NCBI RefSeq assembly: GCF_017565705.1 | Contig: NZ_JAGDYL010000018.1 | Location: 27,629 to 91,628 of the forward strand | Length of the DNA: 64,000 bases | Source of the DNA: Leucobacter ruminantium | GTDB taxonomy: Bacteria; Actinomycetota; Actinomycetes; Actinomycetales; Microbacteriaceae | Direction: 5' to 3' | Shown: one piece after another, positions 1 to 9,505 of the stretch | Position numbering within the stretch: position 1 is the stretch's first letter | Layout: each line of letters opens with the position of its first letter | Notes under the pieces: generated by a model | What the model saw: the letters and a program-made list of their open reading frames with translations, nothing else | Told to the model about the DNA's origin: nothing | The model's database searches: none | Position numbers and translations under genes: made by a program

Positions 1-749
1 ACGCGGCTCTTGCCGGTCTCGGGGTCGGTCTTGCGCGAGACGCCAACGTCAAGCACGATCGCGCCCGGCTTCACATCCTCGGCGCGCACGATGCCCTCCG
101 CACCGGCCGCGGCCACGATGACGTCGGCGACACGCAGCTCGGCCCCCAGATCCCTCGTGCCCGTGTGCGTCAGCGTCACGGTCGCGTTCACGTCGCGCCG
201 CGTGAGCAGCGGGCCGATCGGTCGCCCGACCGTCACACCGCGGCCGACCACCACGACGTGCTTGCCCTGCCACGAGAGCCCGTTCTGCTCCACCAGCTCG
301 ATCACGCCCCTCGGCGTGCACGGCAGCGGGCTCGTGATCTCGGTGTTCACGTTGAGCACGAGCCGCCCGAGGTTCGTGGGGTGGAGGCCGTCCGCGTCTT
401 TGTCGGGGTCGATGCGCTCGAGGATGCGGTCGGTGTCGATGTGCTTCGGCAGCGGCAGCTGCACGATGTACCCGGTGCACTCGGGGTTCGCGTTGAGCTC
501 GTCGAGCACCGCCTCGAGTTCCTCCTGCGTCACCGTCTCGGGCAGATCCCGGCGGATCGACGCGATGCCCACCTCGGCGCAGTCGCGGTGCTTGCCCGCG
601 ACGTACCACTGCGAGCCCGGGTCCTCTCCGACGAGGACCGTCGCGAGCCCCGGCACGATGCCGCGCTCGCGGAGCACCGCCACTCGGGCGGCGAGGTCAT
701 CCTTGATGTTGGCGGCCGCGGTGCGGCCGTCGAGTTGCTGTGCGGTCAT
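1..749 (-). CDS. folD: FolD, methylenetetrahydrofolate dehydrogenase / cyclohydrolase (partial, C-terminus outside window)
   Basis: Bifunctional cytosolic enzyme that oxidises 5,10-methylene-THF to methenyl-THF and hydrolyses it to 10-formyl-THF. The reading frame starts at the ATG at 749 ([12 protein letters not shown]) and runs off the left edge after about 249 codons; the family is usually 280-300 residues, so only the C-terminus is missing. Family signatures seen are the substrate-binding stretch [13 protein letters not shown], the DGLHPTNLG segment and the nucleotide-binding [11 protein letters not shown]. It lies 82 nt downstream of glyA on the same strand, so both are probably one transcript under the ZTP riboswitch. 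GlyA makes the methylene-THF that FolD uses. Confidence 0.95.
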   Translation of the reverse strand, partial: MTAQQLDGRTAAANIKDDLAARVAVLRERGIVPGLATVLVGEDPGSQWYVAGKHRDCAEVGIASIRRDLPETVTQEELEAVLDELNANPECTGYIVQLPLPKHIDTDRILERIDPDKDADGLHPTNLGRLVLNVNTEITSPLPCTPRGVIELVEQNGLSWQGKHVVVVGRGVTVGRPIGPLLTRRDVNATVTLTHTGTRDLGAELRVADVIVAAAGAEGIVRAEDVKPGAIVLDVGVSRKTDPETGKSR

Positions 750-768
750 GTCTGACTCCTCATGTGAG

Positions 769-791
769 CAGCGGCCGAGCCTGCCGAAGGG
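769..791. repeat. REP-like sequence between glyA and folD
   Basis: The glyA-folD gap contains a GAGCCTGCCGAAGGGGCG-like stretch. It resembles, on the opposite strand, the TCGACAGGCTCGGGG-like sequence near 59093-59109 and the dispersed CTTCGACAGGCTC repeats common in high-G+C bacteria. Only a short match is visible, so this is a tentative call. Confidence 0.3.
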
Positions 792-831
792 GCGCGAGCA
801 CCGCTCGCCTCCACAGGCCCTGCGAACGGGT

Positions 832-2115
832 TTACCAGGTCTCGAGTCCGGGGTACAGGGGGAAGGCCGCGGCGAGTTCGCCCACCCTCCCTCGCAGCGC
901 GTCGGCGTCGCCGACTCCCTGGAGGGTCTGCGCGATGATGTCGGCCACCTCGGCGAACTCATCGTCGCCGAAGCCGCGGGTCGCCAGCGCCGGCGTGCCG
1001 ATGCGCAGGCCGCTCGTGACCATCGGCGGGCGCGGATCGAACGGCACCGCGTTGCGGTTCACGGTGATGCCGACCGCATGCAGCGCGTCCTCGGCCTGCT
1101 GACCGTCGAGCTGCGAGTCGCGCAGGTCGGCGAGTACGAGGTGCACATCGGTGCCGCCGGTGAGCACGTCGACGCCCGCCGCCTTCGAGGCCTCGCTCGT
1201 GAGCGCTTCGGCGAGCAGCTTCGCACCGCTCAGCGTGCGCACCTGGCGCTCCTTGAACTCGTCGGTGGCGGCGAGCTTGAAGGCGGTCGCCTTCGCCGCG
1301 ATCACGTGCATGAGGGGGCCGCCCTGCTGGCCGGGGAACACATTGGAGTTGATGCGCTTCGAGATCTCGGCGTCGTTCGTGAGGATGAAGCCCGAGCGGG
1401 GGCCGCCGATCGTCTTGTGCACGGTCGAACTCACCACATGCGCGTGCGGCACCGGGTTCGGGTGGAGGCCCGCGGCGACGAGACCGGCGAAGTGCGCCAT
1501 GTCGACCCACAGCGTCGCGCCCACCTCGTCGGCGATCTCGCGGAACCTCGCGAAGTCGAGCGTGCGCGGGTAGGCCGACCAGCCGGCGATGATCACCTTG
1601 GGCCGGTGCTCGAGCGCCTTCTCGCGCACGACGTCCATGTCGACGAGGAAGGTCTCGGGATCGACGCCGTACGAGGCCACGTTGTAGAGCTTGCCCGAGA
1701 AGTTGAGCCTCATGCCGTGGGTGAGATGACCGCCGTGGGCGAGTTCGAGCCCCAGGATCGTGTCGCCGGGCTCGGCGATGGCGCTGAGCACGGCCGCGTT
1801 GGCGCTCGCCCCCGAGTGTGGCTGCACGTTCGCGTACGCCGCGCCGAAGAGAGCCTTGGCGCGATCCCTCGCGAGGTCCTCGGCCACGTCGACGAACTCG
1901 CAGCCGCCGTAGTAGCGTCGCCCGGGGTAGCCCTCGGCGTACTTGTTGGTGAGCACCGAGCCCTGCGCCTCGAGCACGGCACGCGGCACGAAGTTCTCGC
2001 TCGCGATCATCTCGAGGGTGCCGCGCTGACGGCCGAGCTCCTGTTCGAGCACCGCCGCGATCTCGGGATCGACCGCCTCGAGCGGCTCGTTGAAGAAGGC
2101 TGACTGCTGTGACAT
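832..2115 (-). CDS. glyA: GlyA, serine hydroxymethyltransferase
   Basis: PLP enzyme, 427 residues, interconverting serine + THF and glycine + 5,10-methylene-THF in the cytosol. The start is taken at the ATG at 2115 ([16 protein letters not shown]), which begins the conserved domain; a longer upstream frame crosses the riboswitch and is not credible. Motifs include the early [19 protein letters not shown], the PLP-lysine region [16 protein letters not shown] and the FPGQQGGP loop. A GAGAG purine stretch precedes the start. Transcription begins at the riboswitch promoter upstream and probably continues into folD. Confidence 0.97.
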   Translation of the reverse strand: MSQQSAFFNEPLEAVDPEIAAVLEQELGRQRGTLEMIASENFVPRAVLEAQGSVLTNKYAEGYPGRRYYGGCEFVDVAEDLARDRAKALFGAAYANVQPHSGASANAAVLSAIAEPGDTILGLELAHGGHLTHGMRLNFSGKLYNVASYGVDPETFLVDMDVVREKALEHRPKVIIAGWSAYPRTLDFARFREIADEVGATLWVDMAHFAGLVAAGLHPNPVPHAHVVSSTVHKTIGGPRSGFILTNDAEISKRINSNVFPGQQGGPLMHVIAAKATAFKLAATDEFKERQVRTLSGAKLLAEALTSEASKAAGVDVLTGGTDVHLVLADLRDSQLDGQQAEDALHAVGITVNRNAVPFDPRPPMVTSGLRIGTPALATRGFGDDEFAEVADIIAQTLQGVGDADALRGRVGELAAAFPLYPGLETW

Positions 2116-2149
2116 GACGTACCTCTCATCTCCCTGCGCGCAGGGTCTG

Positions 2150-2230
2150 ATCCTGCGGCCCAGGCGAGCGGCCTTGTACGAATTCGTCGCTCCCCGGTGG
2201 TCACCCACCTGCACGCCAGTCACGACGGAG
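2150..2230 (-). promoter_or_regulatory. ZTP (pfl-motif) riboswitch ahead of glyA-folD
   Basis: The minus-strand RNA between the divergent glyA and purU genes matches the ZTP/ZMP riboswitch core. It has GUCGUGACUGGCG near its 5' end, then CCACCGGGGAGCGAC closing the first helix, then the conserved CCGCUCGCCUGGGC segment. It is followed by a hairpin, CCCTGCGCGCAGGG (2131-2144), that could form the expression platform, and then the glyA start. ZTP riboswitches sense the purine intermediate ZTP/ZMP, which accumulates when 10-formyl-THF is short, and characteristically control folate genes such as glyA and folD. A TAGACT -10 box (2234-2239) would start the RNA almost at the riboswitch 5' end. Confidence 0.9.
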
Positions 2231-2233
2231 AAC

Positions 2234-2239
2234 AGTCTA
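2234..2239 (-). promoter_or_regulatory. -10 box for the glyA riboswitch transcript
   Basis: TAGACT on the minus strand lies a few nucleotides upstream of the first conserved riboswitch bases. It fits the TANNNT class seen before many genes in this window. No good -35 hexamer is visible. Confidence 0.45.
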
Positions 2240-2305
2240 GCAACCCCGACCGCTCGAAACGCCAGCGTCTGCGGCGTCCCGATCCCTCCACTACCCTTGA
2301 GTCTC

Positions 2306-3190
2306 GTGAACACGATCGCGACGACCGCAGACGACACCCAGTGGGTGCTGACCCTCTCCTGCATCGACGGGCCCGGTATCGTGCATGCGATCAGCGGCGC
2401 CATCGTCGCGGCCGGAGGCAACATCGCGGAGAGCCAGCAGTTCTCGAGCCACGACACGGCGCGCTTCTTCATGCGCCTGCAGATCGAGGCGGTCGCCCAA
2501 CCCGAGACCTTCGAGGAGCGGTTCTCCGCCGCGCTCACCCCGGTCACCGAGCGCTACCACATGAGCTGGCGCCTCGACCGCGTCGGCCGCCCCGTGCGCA
2601 CCCTGCTGCTCGCGTCGACCGCGACGCACTGCGTCAACGATCTGCTCTACCGGCAGCGCGCGGGACAACTGCCGATCGAGGTGCCGCTGATCCTCTCGAA
2701 CCACGAGACCGTGCGCGACCTCGCCGAGTTCTACGGCGTCGACTTCGAGCACAGGCCGATCGCGGGCGAGGCCGACAAGGCGGCGTTCGAGGCGCGTGTG
2801 CTCGAGGCCGTCGAGCAGCACGACATCGAGCTCGTGGTGCTCGCCCGCTACATGCAGATCCTCTCTCCCGAGCTCTGCGAGGCGCTCGAGGGGCGCGCGA
2901 TCAACATCCACCACTCGTTCCTGCCCGGCTTCAAGGGCGCGAACCCCTACAAGCAGGCGCACCGGCGCGGCGTGAAGCTCATCGGAGCGACCGCTCACTT
3001 CGTCACGACCGACCTCGACGAGGGGCCGATCATCGAGCAGGACGTGGTGCGCGTCGACCACTCGTACTCCTCGCGCGAGCTCGTGCAGCTCGGCCAGGAC
3101 GAGGAGGCGCGCGTGCTGCGTCGAGCCGTGGGCTGGTTCGCCGAGAACCGCGTCCTCGCCGACGGCGCGCGCACCATCATCTTCCGCTGA
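2306..3190 (+). CDS. purU: PurU, formyltetrahydrofolate deformylase
   Basis: Hydrolyses 10-formyl-THF to THF and formate, supplying formate for purine synthesis and balancing the folate pools made by GlyA and FolD. The start is the GTG at 2306 ([16 protein letters not shown]), giving 294 residues, typical for the family. A TACCCT -10-like box at 2292-2297 lies 8 nt before it and there is no ribosome-binding site, which suggests a leaderless mRNA. The N-terminal ACT domain is about residues 10-90 ([15 protein letters not shown]). The formyltransferase-like domain follows, with [13 protein letters not shown], the catalytic [16 protein letters not shown] and [15 protein letters not shown]. It is divergent from the riboswitch-controlled glyA. 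Confidence 0.96.
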   Translation: MNTIATTADDTQWVLTLSCIDGPGIVHAISGAIVAAGGNIAESQQFSSHDTARFFMRLQIEAVAQPETFEERFSAALTPVTERYHMSWRLDRVGRPVRTLLLASTATHCVNDLLYRQRAGQLPIEVPLILSNHETVRDLAEFYGVDFEHRPIAGEADKAAFEARVLEAVEQHDIELVVLARYMQILSPELCEALEGRAINIHHSFLPGFKGANPYKQAHRRGVKLIGATAHFVTTDLDEGPIIEQDVVRVDHSYSSRELVQLGQDEEARVLRRAVGWFAENRVLADGARTIIFR

Positions 3191-3194
3191 GCTG

Positions 3195-3240
3195 GCGAGG
3201 GATCCTGGTTTCGACTCGCTTCGCTCGCTCAACCGGCGGA
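3195..3240. repeat. GCGAGGGATC copy joined to a TTTCGACTCGCTTCGCTCGCTC repeat
   Basis: Five bases after the purU stop lies GCGAGGGATCC, followed at about 3208-3237 by TTTCGACTCGCTTCGCTCG and CTCAACCGGCGG. The second part looks like the dispersed intergenic repeats found in Microbacteriaceae, which translate as SERSESK on one strand. A diverged relative with the same arrangement follows the HAD gene at 61869-61926. The position between convergent purU and the amidohydrolase gene suits a terminator or REP role. Confidence 0.55.
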
Positions 3241-3269
3241 ACGAGCGGGTCGGGACCACAGGCTCCGCC

Positions 3270-4880
3270 TCAGGCCTCGTGCACGATCCTGCCGTCGACG
3301 ACGGTGAGCACGATCGGCACGGAGATCAGCTCGTCTGGCGTCGCCTCCACGGGGTCGGCGGCCCACACCGTCAGATCGGCGACCGCGCCCGCGACGATCC
3401 GGCCCCGGTCCGCGTGCCCTCGGGCCTGTGCCGGCCACAGCGTATAGGCGAGCAGCGCCTCCTCGCCCGTGAGCCGCTGCTCGGGCTCGAAGACGTGCGC
3501 CGAGGGATCCCCGGGCGTGTGCCTCCCGCGAGCCCACGCCATGCCGATGCGAGGATCGTACTGGGCGACCGGCCAGTCCGAGCCCAGCACGAGCCGGCAC
3601 CCGCTCTCCAGCACGTCGCGCACGCGGTAGCCGGTCGCGGCCCTCTCGCTCCCGAGCCGGGAGGCCCAGTTGTCCTCGCCCGCCGCAGACCGCCACTGCA
3701 TATGCAGCGGCTGCATCGACGCGGTGACACCGCTGCCGCGCAGCGCCTCGACGTCGGCGTCGGAGAGCACCTCGAGGTGCTCGATCGAGTGGAACGGCAG
3801 CCCCGGCCGCTCGGGCAGGTCCGCGTAGACCTCGAGCACGCGGTGCACCGCGTAGTCGCCGACCGCGTGCGTCGCGATCAGCATGCCGGCGTCGTGGTAG
3901 GCGCGCACGACCTCCGCGTAGCGCTCCCATGACGGCCAGAACGGGGCACGGCCGTCACCGCGGAGGTCGGGGGCGTGCAGCCAGGCGGTGCCGGTGTCGA
4001 TCACGCCGTCGCTGAACAGCTTGATCGCGCCGCACTCCCAGAGGCGGCCGCACCGATCCCTCCCCTCGATGACGCGGGCGACATCGGCATCGGTGTCGCC
4101 CACCGCGTGCCAGTGGTGCACAGTGATGCGGTGATCGAGCTCGCCGCGCGTCTCGAGCTCGGCGAGCAGTTCGACCGTCGCGTCCTTGCCGTCCATGATG
4201 GCGCCGCCCGTCAGCCCGGCGGCCGCGAGCCTGCGGAACATGTCGCGCAGCCGGTCCCGGTCCTCCTCGTGCGTCGGGGCCGGCGCGGCGTCGAAGAGGA
4301 TGCCGTAGGCCGTGGGCTCCCGCAGCTCGCCCGTCGGCACGCCGTTCTCGTCGACCACGATCTCGCTCGCGTCATCGAACTCGCGGGGGCCCGTGATGCC
4401 CGCGGCCGCGAGCGCCGGCGCGGTGCCGAGACCCGTGTGGAGGTCGTAGCACATGAGCGCGACCGGGCGGCCGGGCGCCGCGTCGGCGATGAGGTCGCCT
4501 CGCATCCCCGTCTCCTCGAAGGCCTCGTACTCGAGGTTCCAGCCGCGCAGCCACGCGCCCTCCGGCAGCCTCGCGTGCTCCGCCGCGATCGCCGAGCGCA
4601 CCTGCTCGAGCGTCTCGCAGCCGCCCAGGTCGACGCCGGCCGTGACGGCCGCCGCCCAGTGCGGGTGGGTGTGGGCGTCGAAGAGGCCCGGGGTGACGGT
4701 CGCGCCCGCGACGTCGCGCACCCGGATCCCTCGCCTCTCGGCCGCGGCCCGCACCTCGGCGTCGCCGCCGAGCATCTCGATCGCGCCGTCGACGATCAGG
4801 ATCGCCGTCGCCCCCGTGTCGCCCGCGTTGGTGCGCAGCTTCGCGCCCGTGATCGCGAGACTGCCGCCTGCCTGTGCCAT
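3270..4880 (-). CDS. YtcJ-like amidohydrolase (amidohydrolase_3 family)
   Basis: Predicted metal-dependent hydrolase of 536 residues with unknown substrate. The start is taken at the ATG at 4880 (MAQAGGSLAITGAKLRTNAGD); an upstream ATG at 4925 adds 15 residues but lacks conserved sequence. The metal site of the family is visible as PGLFDAHTHPHWA near residue 65. Other landmarks are GLTGGAIMDGK, AIKLFSDGVID, LIATHAVGDYAVHRVLE and the late GSDWPVAQYDPRIGM. These features match the exoenzyme-regulatory/N-substituted formamide deformylase-like group. It lies 132 nt downstream of an APC permease on the same strand, so the transporter may import its substrate or a related amine or amide. Confidence 0.85.
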   Translation of the reverse strand: MAQAGGSLAITGAKLRTNAGDTGATAILIVDGAIEMLGGDAEVRAAAERRGIRVRDVAGATVTPGLFDAHTHPHWAAAVTAGVDLGGCETLEQVRSAIAAEHARLPEGAWLRGWNLEYEAFEETGMRGDLIADAAPGRPVALMCYDLHTGLGTAPALAAAGITGPREFDDASEIVVDENGVPTGELREPTAYGILFDAAPAPTHEEDRDRLRDMFRRLAAAGLTGGAIMDGKDATVELLAELETRGELDHRITVHHWHAVGDTDADVARVIEGRDRCGRLWECGAIKLFSDGVIDTGTAWLHAPDLRGDGRAPFWPSWERYAEVVRAYHDAGMLIATHAVGDYAVHRVLEVYADLPERPGLPFHSIEHLEVLSDADVEALRGSGVTASMQPLHMQWRSAAGEDNWASRLGSERAATGYRVRDVLESGCRLVLGSDWPVAQYDPRIGMAWARGRHTPGDPSAHVFEPEQRLTGEEALLAYTLWPAQARGHADRGRIVAGAVADLTVWAADPVEATPDELISVPIVLTVVDGRIVHEA

Positions 4881-5012
4881 GTTCCGCCCTTTCCGGTCGC
4901 CCGCCCTCGCCTGCGACCCCGCCATTATCCTCCACCGGCGGATCCGACCGGCAGCACGACCGCGGCCGGGCCGAATGGGCCCGACCCCTGCCGCCCTCGG
5001 TGTTCGGCCCGC

Positions 5013-6386
5013 TCACTCCTCCAGGTCGAGAGTCGGGGTGGGGCGAGTGAAGAAGCGGGTGATGATGAGCAGGATGACGAACCCGACGGCGAGCCACGAG
5101 AGGCCGATCACGAAGGTCTGGGCGGTCAGGCTCGTCCACAGCCAGATCGTGAGCCCGACTCCGATGAGCGGCAGCACGAGGTTGTTCAGCCAGGCAATGC
5201 CGCTGCGCTCCTTCTCGCGGATGTAGAAGTGCACCACGACCGCGAGGTTGACGAAGGAGAAGGCGAAGAGCGCGCCGAAGCTGATCATGTTCGACAGCAC
5301 GGTGAGGTCGATCACGATGGCGAGCAGCGACACGGCCGACACGATCGAGATCGCGATGACCGGCGTACCGAAGCGCTTGTTGAGGTGCCCGAAGATCGAG
5401 CGGGGCAGCACGCCGTCTCGACCCATCGCGAAGAGGATGCGGGAGACCGAGGCCTGCGAGGTGAGTGCCGACCCGAGTGCGCCCGCGACGTAGCCCGCGA
5501 CGAACAGCACCGACAGCCAGCCTCCGATCACACCGATGACCTGGGTGCTCGCCGTGTCGACGTTCTCGAACTCGTTCGACGGGTAGACGAGCTGGGCGAC
5601 GAAGGCGAGCAGGATGAAGATGAGGCCGGCGCCGAGCGTCACGATCATGATGGCCCGCGGCACCGTGCGCTTCGCGTCCTTCGCCTCCTCCGAGAGGGTC
5701 GACACCGAATCGAAGCCGAGGAAGGAGAGCGCGAGGATCGCGGCACCGTTGAAGAGCGGGCCGGTCTGCCCGGCGGCGTCGCTGCCGTCGCCGACGAACG
5801 GGGCCATGAGGTCGACCCCGTGGCCCAGGGCGGTCGACAGTCCGAGCACGACGAACAGGACGACGAAGATCGTCTGCACCGCGATGATCACGAAGTTCGC
5901 CCTGGCCACCTGCACGATGCCGACGATGTTGAGCACCGTCACGACCGCGATCGACAGCACGATCCACACCCAGTTCGGTACCCCGGTCGCGTCATTGAGA
6001 TAGAGGCCGATGACGAGGTAGTTGATCATCGGCAGGAACAGGTAGTCGAGCAGCAGCGCCCAGCCGACGAGGAAGCCGACCGCGCCGCCGAAGCTCTGCT
6101 GCGTGTAGATGTAGGCGGAGCCCGAGTAGGGCATCGCCGATGAGAGACGCGCGTACGATCGCGCCGTGAACAGCATCACCACGAGGGTGATGATGTAGGC
6201 GTCGACCAGCCTGCCGCCGGTGAGCGAGGTCACGATGCCGTAGGTCGTGAACACGGTGAGCGGCACCATGTACACGAGCCCGAACAGCACGAGCGAGGGG
6301 ATGCCGAGCACTCGTTTGAAGCGGCCCTCGGTGACCGCGGCGGTCAACTCGGTTGCGGGCGGCAGCGAGGAATGCTGATCATTCAT
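5013..6386 (-). CDS. APC-family amino acid / polyamine permease
   Basis: A 457-residue inner-membrane transporter with about twelve hydrophobic segments. It begins in the typical APC way, with a short soluble tail followed by LGIPSLVLFGLVYMVPLT and GGRLVDAYIITLVVMLFTARSYARLSSAMPYSG read in separate helices. The AALGSALTSQASVSRILFAMGRDGVLP region and the loop FLGFDSVSTLSEEAKD also fit the superfamily's eukaryotic-cationic/YfnA-like branch. Specificity cannot be told from sequence. It is the first gene of a probable two-gene unit with the downstream amidohydrolase. The start is the ATG at 6386, with only a weak GGATG before it. Confidence 0.88.
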   Translation of the reverse strand: MNDQHSSLPPATELTAAVTEGRFKRVLGIPSLVLFGLVYMVPLTVFTTYGIVTSLTGGRLVDAYIITLVVMLFTARSYARLSSAMPYSGSAYIYTQQSFGGAVGFLVGWALLLDYLFLPMINYLVIGLYLNDATGVPNWVWIVLSIAVVTVLNIVGIVQVARANFVIIAVQTIFVVLFVVLGLSTALGHGVDLMAPFVGDGSDAAGQTGPLFNGAAILALSFLGFDSVSTLSEEAKDAKRTVPRAIMIVTLGAGLIFILLAFVAQLVYPSNEFENVDTASTQVIGVIGGWLSVLFVAGYVAGALGSALTSQASVSRILFAMGRDGVLPRSIFGHLNKRFGTPVIAISIVSAVSLLAIVIDLTVLSNMISFGALFAFSFVNLAVVVHFYIREKERSGIAWLNNLVLPLIGVGLTIWLWTSLTAQTFVIGLSWLAVGFVILLIITRFFTRPTPTLDLEE

Positions 6387-6557
6387 CTTTCATCCATTCC
6401 GATAGGCGCGCACATCGGTGTGCACGGGAACATTATGAACCCCCTGGGTCAGCTCCGCATATCGATCGTGTTTCGCGTGAGTTACGGCGCGAGGCCCTGC
6501 GGCCCGCGGTGCTCGGCCGCGAGCGGGCGGGCGGTCCTGTGCGCGAGCGGCGAGGGA

Positions 6558-7412
6558 TCACCGCAGGTGCTCGACGTCGCCCGCGGCCACCGTGAGCTCG
6601 CCCCCGGTGGGCAGATCGACGATGAGGGATCCGTCCTCGGCCAGCGCTCGGGCGCGCCCGTCGAAGACCTCGCCGCCCGGCAGATGCACGCGCACCTCCG
6701 TGCCGAGTGTCAGCGACGAACGCGCGACCCGTGCCCGCACCGCCGCGGGCTGCTCGGCAGCGACTGCGGCGAGGCGCAACAGCTCGGCGGCGTAGGCGGC
6801 GATCACCTCGTCGGCGAGCCGCTGCCCCGCGGCGTCGGCCAGGGTCTCCGCACCTCCGACGTCCGCCCCCGCGGCGAGCAGGGAGGTGGCGCGCTCGGTC
6901 GGCAGTTCCCACTCGGGCAGCAGCAGATTGATACCCGTGCCCACGATCACCGAGCCGTCGAGCAGCAGCTCGCAGAGGATGCCGACGAGCTTCAGGCCGG
7001 GCCGCCCCGCCATCGCGTCCTCCTCGTCTCGCACATGCACGTCATTGGGCCACTTCAGCCCGACGCGCATCCCCGCCCCGAAATACGGTTGCAGTGCCGC
7101 GCTCATCGCGGCCCCCGCGATGAGCGGCAGCCAACCCGGGCCGAGCGCTCCCCCGAACCCGCGCACGAGCAGCGAGGCGGCGACCGCGGCGTCTGGCGGC
7201 GTGACCCAGCCGCGGTCGAGACGGCCGCGGCCCGCGGTCTGGTTCGCCGTCGCGAGCAGGGTGCCGTGCGGCAGGGATCCCTCGCCCGCGTCGACGGCGG
7301 GCCCCGCCCCCGTCGCGAGATCGCGCAGCTCCGCGTTCGTGGAGGGAGAGGTCTCGCGCCAGATGACCCGCGGCAGCAGTTCCCGGGTGCGACTCAGTTC
7401 CATGTCAGCCAC
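6558..7412 (-). CDS. birA: BirA, biotin--[acetyl-CoA-carboxylase] ligase
   Basis: Attaches biotin to the carboxyl carrier domain of acyl-CoA carboxylase through biotinyl-AMP. The 284-residue product has the ligase core without an N-terminal DNA-binding domain, as is usual in Actinobacteria. Motifs are ETSPSTNAEL, the biotin-binding ATANQTAGRGRLDRGWVT, LKWPNDVHV and the C-terminal SH3-like part VRVHLPGGEVFDGRARALAEDG. The start is GTG at 7412 or ATG at 7403; neither has a clear ribosome site. It is divergent from the carboxylase beta subunit (105 nt apart), which places the modifying enzyme beside part of its pathway; the biotin-bearing alpha subunit is at 30336. Confidence 0.94.
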   Translation of the reverse strand: MADMELSRTRELLPRVIWRETSPSTNAELRDLATGAGPAVDAGEGSLPHGTLLATANQTAGRGRLDRGWVTPPDAAVAASLLVRGFGGALGPGWLPLIAGAAMSAALQPYFGAGMRVGLKWPNDVHVRDEEDAMAGRPGLKLVGILCELLLDGSVIVGTGINLLLPEWELPTERATSLLAAGADVGGAETLADAAGQRLADEVIAAYAAELLRLAAVAAEQPAAVRARVARSSLTLGTEVRVHLPGGEVFDGRARALAEDGSLIVDLPTGGELTVAAGDVEHLR

Positions 7413-7503
7413 GCTATCGCCCCGGAAGGGCTTCGTAGGGTTCCGACCAAGGAAATCGGAACCGATTGGAGGAGTCGTCGGGCGAGGAGCATACGCCCCG
7501 CGA

Positions 7504-7509
7504 TAGGCT
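7504..7509 (+). promoter_or_regulatory. -10 box (TAGGCT) of the carboxylase beta/epsilon transcript
   Basis: TAGGCT lies 7 nt before the GTG start at 7517. The same hexamer at the same distance precedes the Nudix gene (11267) and the carboxylase alpha gene (30323), supporting a leaderless transcript. Confidence 0.5.
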
Positions 7510-7516
7510 GGGCTGC

Positions 7517-9109
7517 GTGACTGGAGACAACGCCTCGCTCGCGACGACCGCGGGCCGCATCGCCGACCACCGCCTCAAGTATCAGGAGGCCGTGGGCGAC
7601 CGCGATGCCGCAGCAGCAGCCAAGCAGCACCCCCGCGGCAAGATGACGGCCCGGGAGCGCATCGCCGCGCTCCTCGACCCGGGCTCCTTCGTCGAGTTCG
7701 ACAAGTACGTGAAGCACCGCACCCACGGCTTCGGCATGGAGAACAGCCGCCCGTTCGGCGACTCCGTCGTCACCGGCGCCGGCACCATCCACGGGCGGCA
7801 GGTCGTCGTCTACTCGCAGGACTTCACCACCTTCGGCGGCTCCCTCGGCGAGGTCGCGGGCGAGAAGATCGTGAAGGCCATGGAGTTCGCGCTCAAGACG
7901 GGCGCGCCGTGCATCGGCATCCTCGACTCCGGCGGAGCGCGCATCCAGGAGGGCGTCGTCTCGCTGTCGAAGTACGCGAACATCTTCCGGCTCAACACCG
8001 CCTGCTCCGGCGTGATCCCCCAGATCTCGATCGTCATGGGTCCCTCGGCGGGCGGCGCCGTCTACTCCCCCGCGCTCACCGACTTCGTGATCATGGTCGA
8101 CAAGACCAGCCACATGTTCGTCACCGGCCCCGACGTCATCAAGACCGTCACTGGCGAGGAGGTCGGTTTCGAGGAGCTCGGCGGCGCGCTCACCCACAAC
8201 AAGACGAGCGGCGTCTCGCACTACCTCGCGAGCGACGAGCACGACGCGCTCGACTACGCCCGCACGCTCATCAGCTACCTCCCCGACAACAACCTCGCCG
8301 AGGCGCCGATCTACGACAGCGACACCGCGCTGCAGATCACCGACGCCGACCGCAGGCTGAACACGATCATCCCCGACAGCCCGAACCAGCCCTACGACAT
8401 GAAGACCGTCATCGAGGCCATCCTCGACGGCGGCGACTTCCTCGAAGTGCAGCCGCTGTTCGCCCCGAACATCCTCATCGGCTTCGGCCGCGTCGAGGGC
8501 CGCACGGTCGGCATCGTGGCGAACCAGCCCAATCAGATGGCGGGCACGCTGAACATCGACGCGAGCGAGAAGGCCGCGCGCTTCGTGCGCTTCTGCGACG
8601 CGTTCTCGATCCCGATCCTCACCCTCGTCGACGTTCCCGGCTACCTGCCCGGCACCGACCAGGAGTTCCAGGGCGTCATCCGGCGCGGTGCGAAGCTGCT
8701 CTACGCCTACGCCGAGGCCACCGTGCCGCTCGTCACGATCATCACGCGCAAGGCGTACGGCGGGGCCTACATCGTGATGGGTTCGAAGCAGATGGGCGCC
8801 GACTTCAACATCGCCTGGCCCACCGCAGAGATCGCCGTCATGGGCGGTGCCGGCGCCGTCAACATCCTGTACCGCAAGGAGCTGGCCGCCGCCGCCGAGC
8901 GCGGTGAGGACGTCGAGGCCCTGCGCTCCGAGCTGACCGCGAAGTACACGGCCGATGTCTCCTCCCCGTTCCTCGCGGCCGAGCGCGGCGAACTCGACAA
9001 CGTGCTCGAGCCCGCGGGCACCCGCCTCGCGGTCATCAAGGCACTGCGAGGCCTGCGCGGCAAGCGCGACGAGCTCCCCGCGAAGAAGCACGGGAACATC
9101 CCGCTCTAG
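7517..9109 (+). CDS. accD: Acyl-CoA carboxylase beta subunit (carboxyltransferase, AccD/PccB type)
   Basis: Carboxyltransferase subunit, 530 residues, moving CO2 from carboxybiotin to acetyl- or propionyl-CoA to make malonyl- or methylmalonyl-CoA for lipid synthesis. The GTG at 7517 ([18 protein letters not shown]) is preferred because of the TAGGCT box just upstream. Two crotonase-like halves are present. Landmarks are [18 protein letters not shown], the first oxyanion region [31 protein letters not shown], then [14 protein letters not shown] and the second oxyanion region [18 protein letters not shown]. It is followed by a small epsilon gene. The strand partner biotin carboxylase/BCCP is 21 kb away. 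Confidence 0.95.
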   Translation: MTGDNASLATTAGRIADHRLKYQEAVGDRDAAAAAKQHPRGKMTARERIAALLDPGSFVEFDKYVKHRTHGFGMENSRPFGDSVVTGAGTIHGRQVVVYSQDFTTFGGSLGEVAGEKIVKAMEFALKTGAPCIGILDSGGARIQEGVVSLSKYANIFRLNTACSGVIPQISIVMGPSAGGAVYSPALTDFVIMVDKTSHMFVTGPDVIKTVTGEEVGFEELGGALTHNKTSGVSHYLASDEHDALDYARTLISYLPDNNLAEAPIYDSDTALQITDADRRLNTIIPDSPNQPYDMKTVIEAILDGGDFLEVQPLFAPNILIGFGRVEGRTVGIVANQPNQMAGTLNIDASEKAARFVRFCDAFSIPILTLVDVPGYLPGTDQEFQGVIRRGAKLLYAYAEATVPLVTIITRKAYGGAYIVMGSKQMGADFNIAWPTAEIAVMGGAGAVNILYRKELAAAAERGEDVEALRSELTAKYTADVSSPFLAAERGELDNVLEPAGTRLAVIKALRGLRGKRDELPAKKHGNIPL

Positions 9110-9164
9110 GCGAGGGATCGCCGCCCACCGCCGCAGGCCGGGCGAGCATCGCGAGAGGATCATC

Positions 9165-9440
9165 ATGAACGACACCGCACTGCCGCCCGACGCATCGGCG
9201 CGCGACGCCGCGCGACGCGAGGGGCTCGGCGAGCACGACGACGCCGCGCGCGGCGAGGACATCCGCTTCGAGACCCGCCGGGTCAGCGACGAGGAGCGCG
9301 CCGCGGTGATCGCGGTGCTCACGCAGGTGCGCACGGAGGAGACGCAGCGGGTGAAGCGGGTCGAGCGCCGCGACCGCGAGCCGTGGGCGCGCTCGCAGCG
9401 CGTGCCCGAGGGCATCGGCGACCTGCTGCTCGACGGCTAG
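9165..9440 (+). CDS. accE: Acyl-CoA carboxylase epsilon subunit
   Basis: A 91-residue accessory subunit that in Actinobacteria stabilises the alpha-beta carboxylase complex. The C-terminal half carries the family pattern: DEERAAVIAVLTQVRTEE, then a WARSQR-type tail near residue 76. The acidic, alanine-rich N-terminus is not conserved. The start is the ATG at 9165, preceded by a GAGAGGA purine stretch with good spacing. It lies 55 nt after the beta gene with one GCGAGGGATC copy in the gap, starting right at the beta stop codon. Confidence 0.85.
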   Translation: MNDTALPPDASARDAARREGLGEHDDAARGEDIRFETRRVSDEERAAVIAVLTQVRTEETQRVKRVERRDREPWARSQRVPEGIGDLLLDG

Positions 9441-9505
9441 GGATCGCAGCGCCGTTCGGTTAGGGATCCGTGGCTGATTCGCGATGATCGGCCCGCTCCT
9501 CAAAG

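Noticed and set aside
2116..2547. A 571-residue GlyA starting upstream of the riboswitch
   Set aside because: The extra part reads through the riboswitch and the purU start and has no similarity to serine hydroxymethyltransferase.
9422..9477. TAGGGATC variants after accE (two copies) as full members of the word family
   Set aside because: They differ at the first core base and were not counted. They may be decayed copies.
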